Assembly (NCBI GenBank): GCA_020854015.1
Contig: JADZGG010000214.1
Span: 1 to 8,530, forward strand
Length of the DNA stretch: 8,530 nt
From: Flavobacteriales bacterium
Lineage (GTDB): Bacteria > Bacteroidota > Bacteroidia > Flavobacteriales_F > PHOS-HE28
Direction of reading: 5' to 3'
In this document: positions 6,508 through 8,530 of the stretch, piece by piece
Numbering within the stretch: the stretch's first letter is position 1
How the letters are laid out: each line of letters begins with the position of its first letter
Program-made: the position numbers and the translations under genes
The notes under the pieces: model-generated
What the model was told of the DNA's origin: nothing
The model's input: only the letters and a program-made list of their open reading frames with translations
Database searches by the model: none

Positions 6508-7476
6508 CTACGCGTTCCCCTGTCGGAACTGCCCCGGCGTCACCCCTTCCATTTTCTTGAAGAGGCGGGCGAAATAGTTGGGGTCGCTGAAGCCGCTGGC
6601 GTAGCAGACCTCCTTCACGGGCACATCGGGCAGGCGCAATAGCTGCTTGGCGTGGTTGATGCGCTCGTGCAACACGAGCTGGTTGGGCCCCATACCGAAC
6701 TGATCGGTGAAGGCGCGGTAGAAAGCGCTGCGGCTCATGCCGGCCAGTTCACAGAGGCGCTGCACCGCGATGGGCTCGGTGAGGTTGCGGCGGATGTGCT
6801 CGACCACGGCCTTGAAACGCAGGTTCCACGGAGCATCGGCTCCGTTGTGGAACACATCGGCGCGGTTCTGCAGGCGGATGATGGCCAGCGCGATCTCCTT
6901 CAACAGCAGGTCGGCCAGGATATCCTTCAGCGGATCCGTTCCGCTGAGCACACGCACCATGCGGTCACTGAGGCGCGCCAGCTCTTCGTCGTTCTGCAGG
7001 AAGGGACGCGCCGGGTCGATGGTCCACGGCTGTCCGTCGGGCATGGGCCGCTGCTCGTTCAAGTAGTCCAGCTGCCGGGTGAAATGCGCTTGGTCGATCA
7101 CCAGGGCCGTGCATTGTGTCGGCTTCCACGGTGTGGCATCAGGGAAGTCGATGTCCATGCTGCCGTTGCTGGGCACCAGCATGGTCTGGCCAGGTACGTA
7201 GTCGAGCAGGTGTTGCTCATCACCCACGTGCAGCACCTTCTTGCCCCGCAACATGCTGGTGATCGTGAAGCCGTCGAAGGTTAGGTGGACACCGTTGGTG
7301 GCCTGGCGCGTCTCGTACACGTTCAACTCACAACGGTCAAGCGAGAAGGCGCGGCGGAACTCGATGGCCGTGGTCACCGCCTTTTCCGGGGCCAGCGCGA
7401 CCGGGCGAAGGAAGTGGTCATATGGACGTTGCGACTTCACTTGCACCAAGGTAGCACACCCATGAGACCGTAGCAT
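6508..7476 (-). CDS. AraC-family transcriptional regulator
   Basis: DNA-binding regulator, 322 residues from ATG 7476. The N-terminal sensor part (about 20-200) has beta-strand-rich AraC_N-like sequence (VHLTFDGFTITSMLRGKK, YVPGQTMLVPSNGSMDI). The C-terminal double helix-turn-helix covers about 218-320: first helix pair IAVQRLCELAGMSRSAFYRAF, then the PVKEVCYASGFSDPNYFARLFKK signature and the VTPGQFR ending typical of the family. The same frame runs open to 7638, but starts beyond 7579 would overlap the divergent dehydrogenase gene and encode unlikely sequence; GTG 7446 or GTG 7440 (310 residues) are alternatives to ATG 7476. The divergent neighbour suggests it controls aldehyde dehydrogenase expression in response to an aldehyde, alcohol or related compound; this is inferred from position, as the ligand cannot be read from sequence. 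The family is certain. Confidence 0.93.
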   Translation of the reverse strand: MLRSHGCATLVQVKSQRPYDHFLRPVALAPEKAVTTAIEFRRAFSLDRCELNVYETRQATNGVHLTFDGFTITSMLRGKKVLHVGDEQHLLDYVPGQTMLVPSNGSMDIDFPDATPWKPTQCTALVIDQAHFTRQLDYLNEQRPMPDGQPWTIDPARPFLQNDEELARLSDRMVRVLSGTDPLKDILADLLLKEIALAIIRLQNRADVFHNGADAPWNLRFKAVVEHIRRNLTEPIAVQRLCELAGMSRSAFYRAFTDQFGMGPNQLVLHERINHAKQLLRLPDVPVKEVCYASGFSDPNYFARLFKKMEGVTPGQFRQGNA

Positions 7477-7490
7477 GCTGGCGAGGCATC

Positions 7491-7517
7491 TGGGACGATC
7501 GTGCTGATCGTTGGGAC
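7491..7517. promoter_or_regulatory. Candidate AraC-family operator between regulator and dehydrogenase
   Basis: TGGGAC occurs at 7491-7496 and 7512-7517, exactly 21 bp apart, and GATCGT at 7497-7502 and 7506-7511 fills the space between with a 3-base centre. Direct half-sites two helical turns apart are the usual AraC-family target. The element sits 14 bp beyond the chosen regulator start and 62 bp before the dehydrogenase ATG, a suitable place to act on both genes. Confidence 0.45.
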
Positions 7518-7579
7518 AGGCGTGAAGGCCATCCCTTACGAGCGGCCCGAACCTTGGCATCCATAAACCCTGAGCAACC

Positions 7580-8530
7580 ATGGCAACTGCAACAGCAACG
7601 AGGTCCGCGACCTTTCCTGGCACGGACATCACCTTCAAGCCGAAGTACGAGAACTACATCGGTGGTAACTGGACCGCTCCGGTCGGTGGCGAGTACTTCG
7701 ACAACATCAGCCCGATCAATGGACAGGTCTTCACGCAAGTGGCCCGTTCCAAGAAGGAGGATGTGGATCTGGCCTTGGACGCAGCGCACACGGCTTTCGC
7801 TACGTGGAGCCGAAGCACGCCAACGGAACGCAGCAACATCCTGGTGCGCATCGCGCAGGTGATCGAGGACAACCTGAAGTACCTGGCCACCATCGAGACC
7901 ATCGACAACGGCAAACCGATCCGCGAGACCATCAACGCCGACCTGCCCTTGGTGATCGACCACTTCCGCTACTTCGCGGGGGTGATCCGTGCCGAGGAAG
8001 GTTCGATCAGCGAACACGACCCCAATACCGTCAGCATCTGCCTGCACGAACCCATCGGCGTGGTGGGGCAGATCATCCCCTGGAACTTCCCCTTGCTGAT
8101 GGCCACCTGGAAGATAGCGCCAGCGCTCGCCGCCGGTTGCTGCGTGGTGGTGAAGCCCGCCGAACAGACACCCACCAGCATCCTGTGCCTGATGGAACTG
8201 ATCGGCCACATGCTGCCACCCGGTGTGCTCAACGTAGTGAACGGCTTCGGACCTGAAGCGGGTAAAGCTTTGGCACAGAGCCCCCGCATCGCCAAAGTGG
8301 CCTTCACGGGTGAGACCACGACCGGCCGCCTCATCATGCAGTACGCCAGCGAGAACCTGATCCCGGTGACGATGGAGCTGGGCGGCAAGAGCCCGAACAT
8401 CTTCTTCCCCTCGGTGATGGACGCGGACGATGAGTTCTTCGACAAGGCCATTGAGGGCGCCGTGATGTTCGCGTTGAACCAGGGCGAGATCTGTACGTGT
8501 CCGTCGCGGATGCTGGTGCACGAGAGCATC
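7580..8530 (+). CDS. Aldehyde dehydrogenase, AldB/ExaC type (3' end outside window)
   Basis: NAD(P)-dependent oxidation of an aldehyde, probably short-chain such as acetaldehyde, to the carboxylate in the cytoplasm. The 317 residues present run open to the window edge; the family is about 500 long. Seen: YENYIGGNW near 23-31; IPWNFPL (W168, N169, the oxyanion Asn); VVVKPAEQTP (K192, cofactor-binding); FTGETTTG (about 242-249), the nucleotide loop; ELGGKSPN with general-base E266; and the active-site block NQGEICTCPSR with catalytic C305 and a second cysteine at 307. This CTCPSR block is characteristic of AldB/AcoD/ExaC enzymes, whose substrates include acetaldehyde from ethanol or acetoin; the exact substrate is inferred. 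ATG 7580 is preceded by no strong ribosome site, but MATATATRSATF is a plausible start ahead of the conserved region. It is divergent from an AraC-family gene. The family is certain, the subfamily likely. Confidence 0.96.
   Translation, partial: MATATATRSATFPGTDITFKPKYENYIGGNWTAPVGGEYFDNISPINGQVFTQVARSKKEDVDLALDAAHTAFATWSRSTPTERSNILVRIAQVIEDNLKYLATIETIDNGKPIRETINADLPLVIDHFRYFAGVIRAEEGSISEHDPNTVSICLHEPIGVVGQIIPWNFPLLMATWKIAPALAAGCCVVVKPAEQTPTSILCLMELIGHMLPPGVLNVVNGFGPEAGKALAQSPRIAKVAFTGETTTGRLIMQYASENLIPVTMELGGKSPNIFFPSVMDADDEFFDKAIEGAVMFALNQGEICTCPSRMLVHESI

Noticed and set aside
7477..7638. N-terminal extension of the AraC-family regulator to 7638
   Set aside because: It would overlap the start of the divergent dehydrogenase, include the candidate operator and add sequence unlike the family.
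7418..8521. Long open frame on the - strand opposite the aldehyde dehydrogenase
   Set aside because: It is antisense to a strongly conserved coding frame, its product is histidine- and valine-rich as expected for the complement of high-GC codons, and no domain is recognisable.
1..8530. tRNA or rRNA genes, CRISPR arrays, riboswitches
   Set aside because: The short intergenic gaps contain no cloverleaf, regularly spaced repeats or recognisable riboswitch core, and the rest is coding.

Overview
The window looks like chromosomal DNA from a fairly high-GC member of the Bacteroidota, probably Flavobacteriales-like. Two secreted proteins carry type IX secretion (T9SS) C-terminal sorting domains with 'YPNPG' and 'FPNPG' signatures, a system largely confined to this phylum. 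The valyl-tRNA synthetase and the short Ppx/GppA phosphatase also read like Bacteroidota versions. Both edges cut through genes: valS lacks its 5' part and the aldehyde dehydrogenase lacks its 3' part.

Left part, + strand (2-2687): the C-terminal 389 codons of valS, then a small gene for a two-helix membrane protein with a bacterial-PH-like tail, then a Ppx/GppA-family phosphatase. The gaps are about 20 and 35 bp, so the three may be co-transcribed. The last 30 bp of the valS end, stop codon included, recur exactly at the end of the small membrane gene, 551 bp downstream and in the same reading phase. The small gene, which is also lower in GC, therefore looks like an insert that rebuilt the end of valS. 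The phosphatase has no ATG, GTG or TTG in front of its essential N-terminal motif; an ATC codon at 1758 is the best start.

Middle part, - strand (2770-6456): a cell-surface or secretion region. A 295-residue T9SS cargo protein comes first in transcription order and ends in a hairpin terminator. It is followed by a two-gene unit: a 129-residue exported protein of unknown function, and 3 bp later a 763-residue modular T9SS cargo. The convergent gap with the phosphatase gene holds a small hairpin.

Right part (6508-8530): an AraC-family regulator on the - strand is divergent from an AldB/ExaC-type NAD(P)-dependent aldehyde dehydrogenase. Between them lies a compact element with two TGGGAC copies exactly 21 bp apart, the geometry expected of an AraC-family operator, so the regulator probably controls the dehydrogenase. 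I see no RNA genes, CRISPR arrays, transposases or recognisable mobile elements, and no gene-free stretch longer than about 140 bp.
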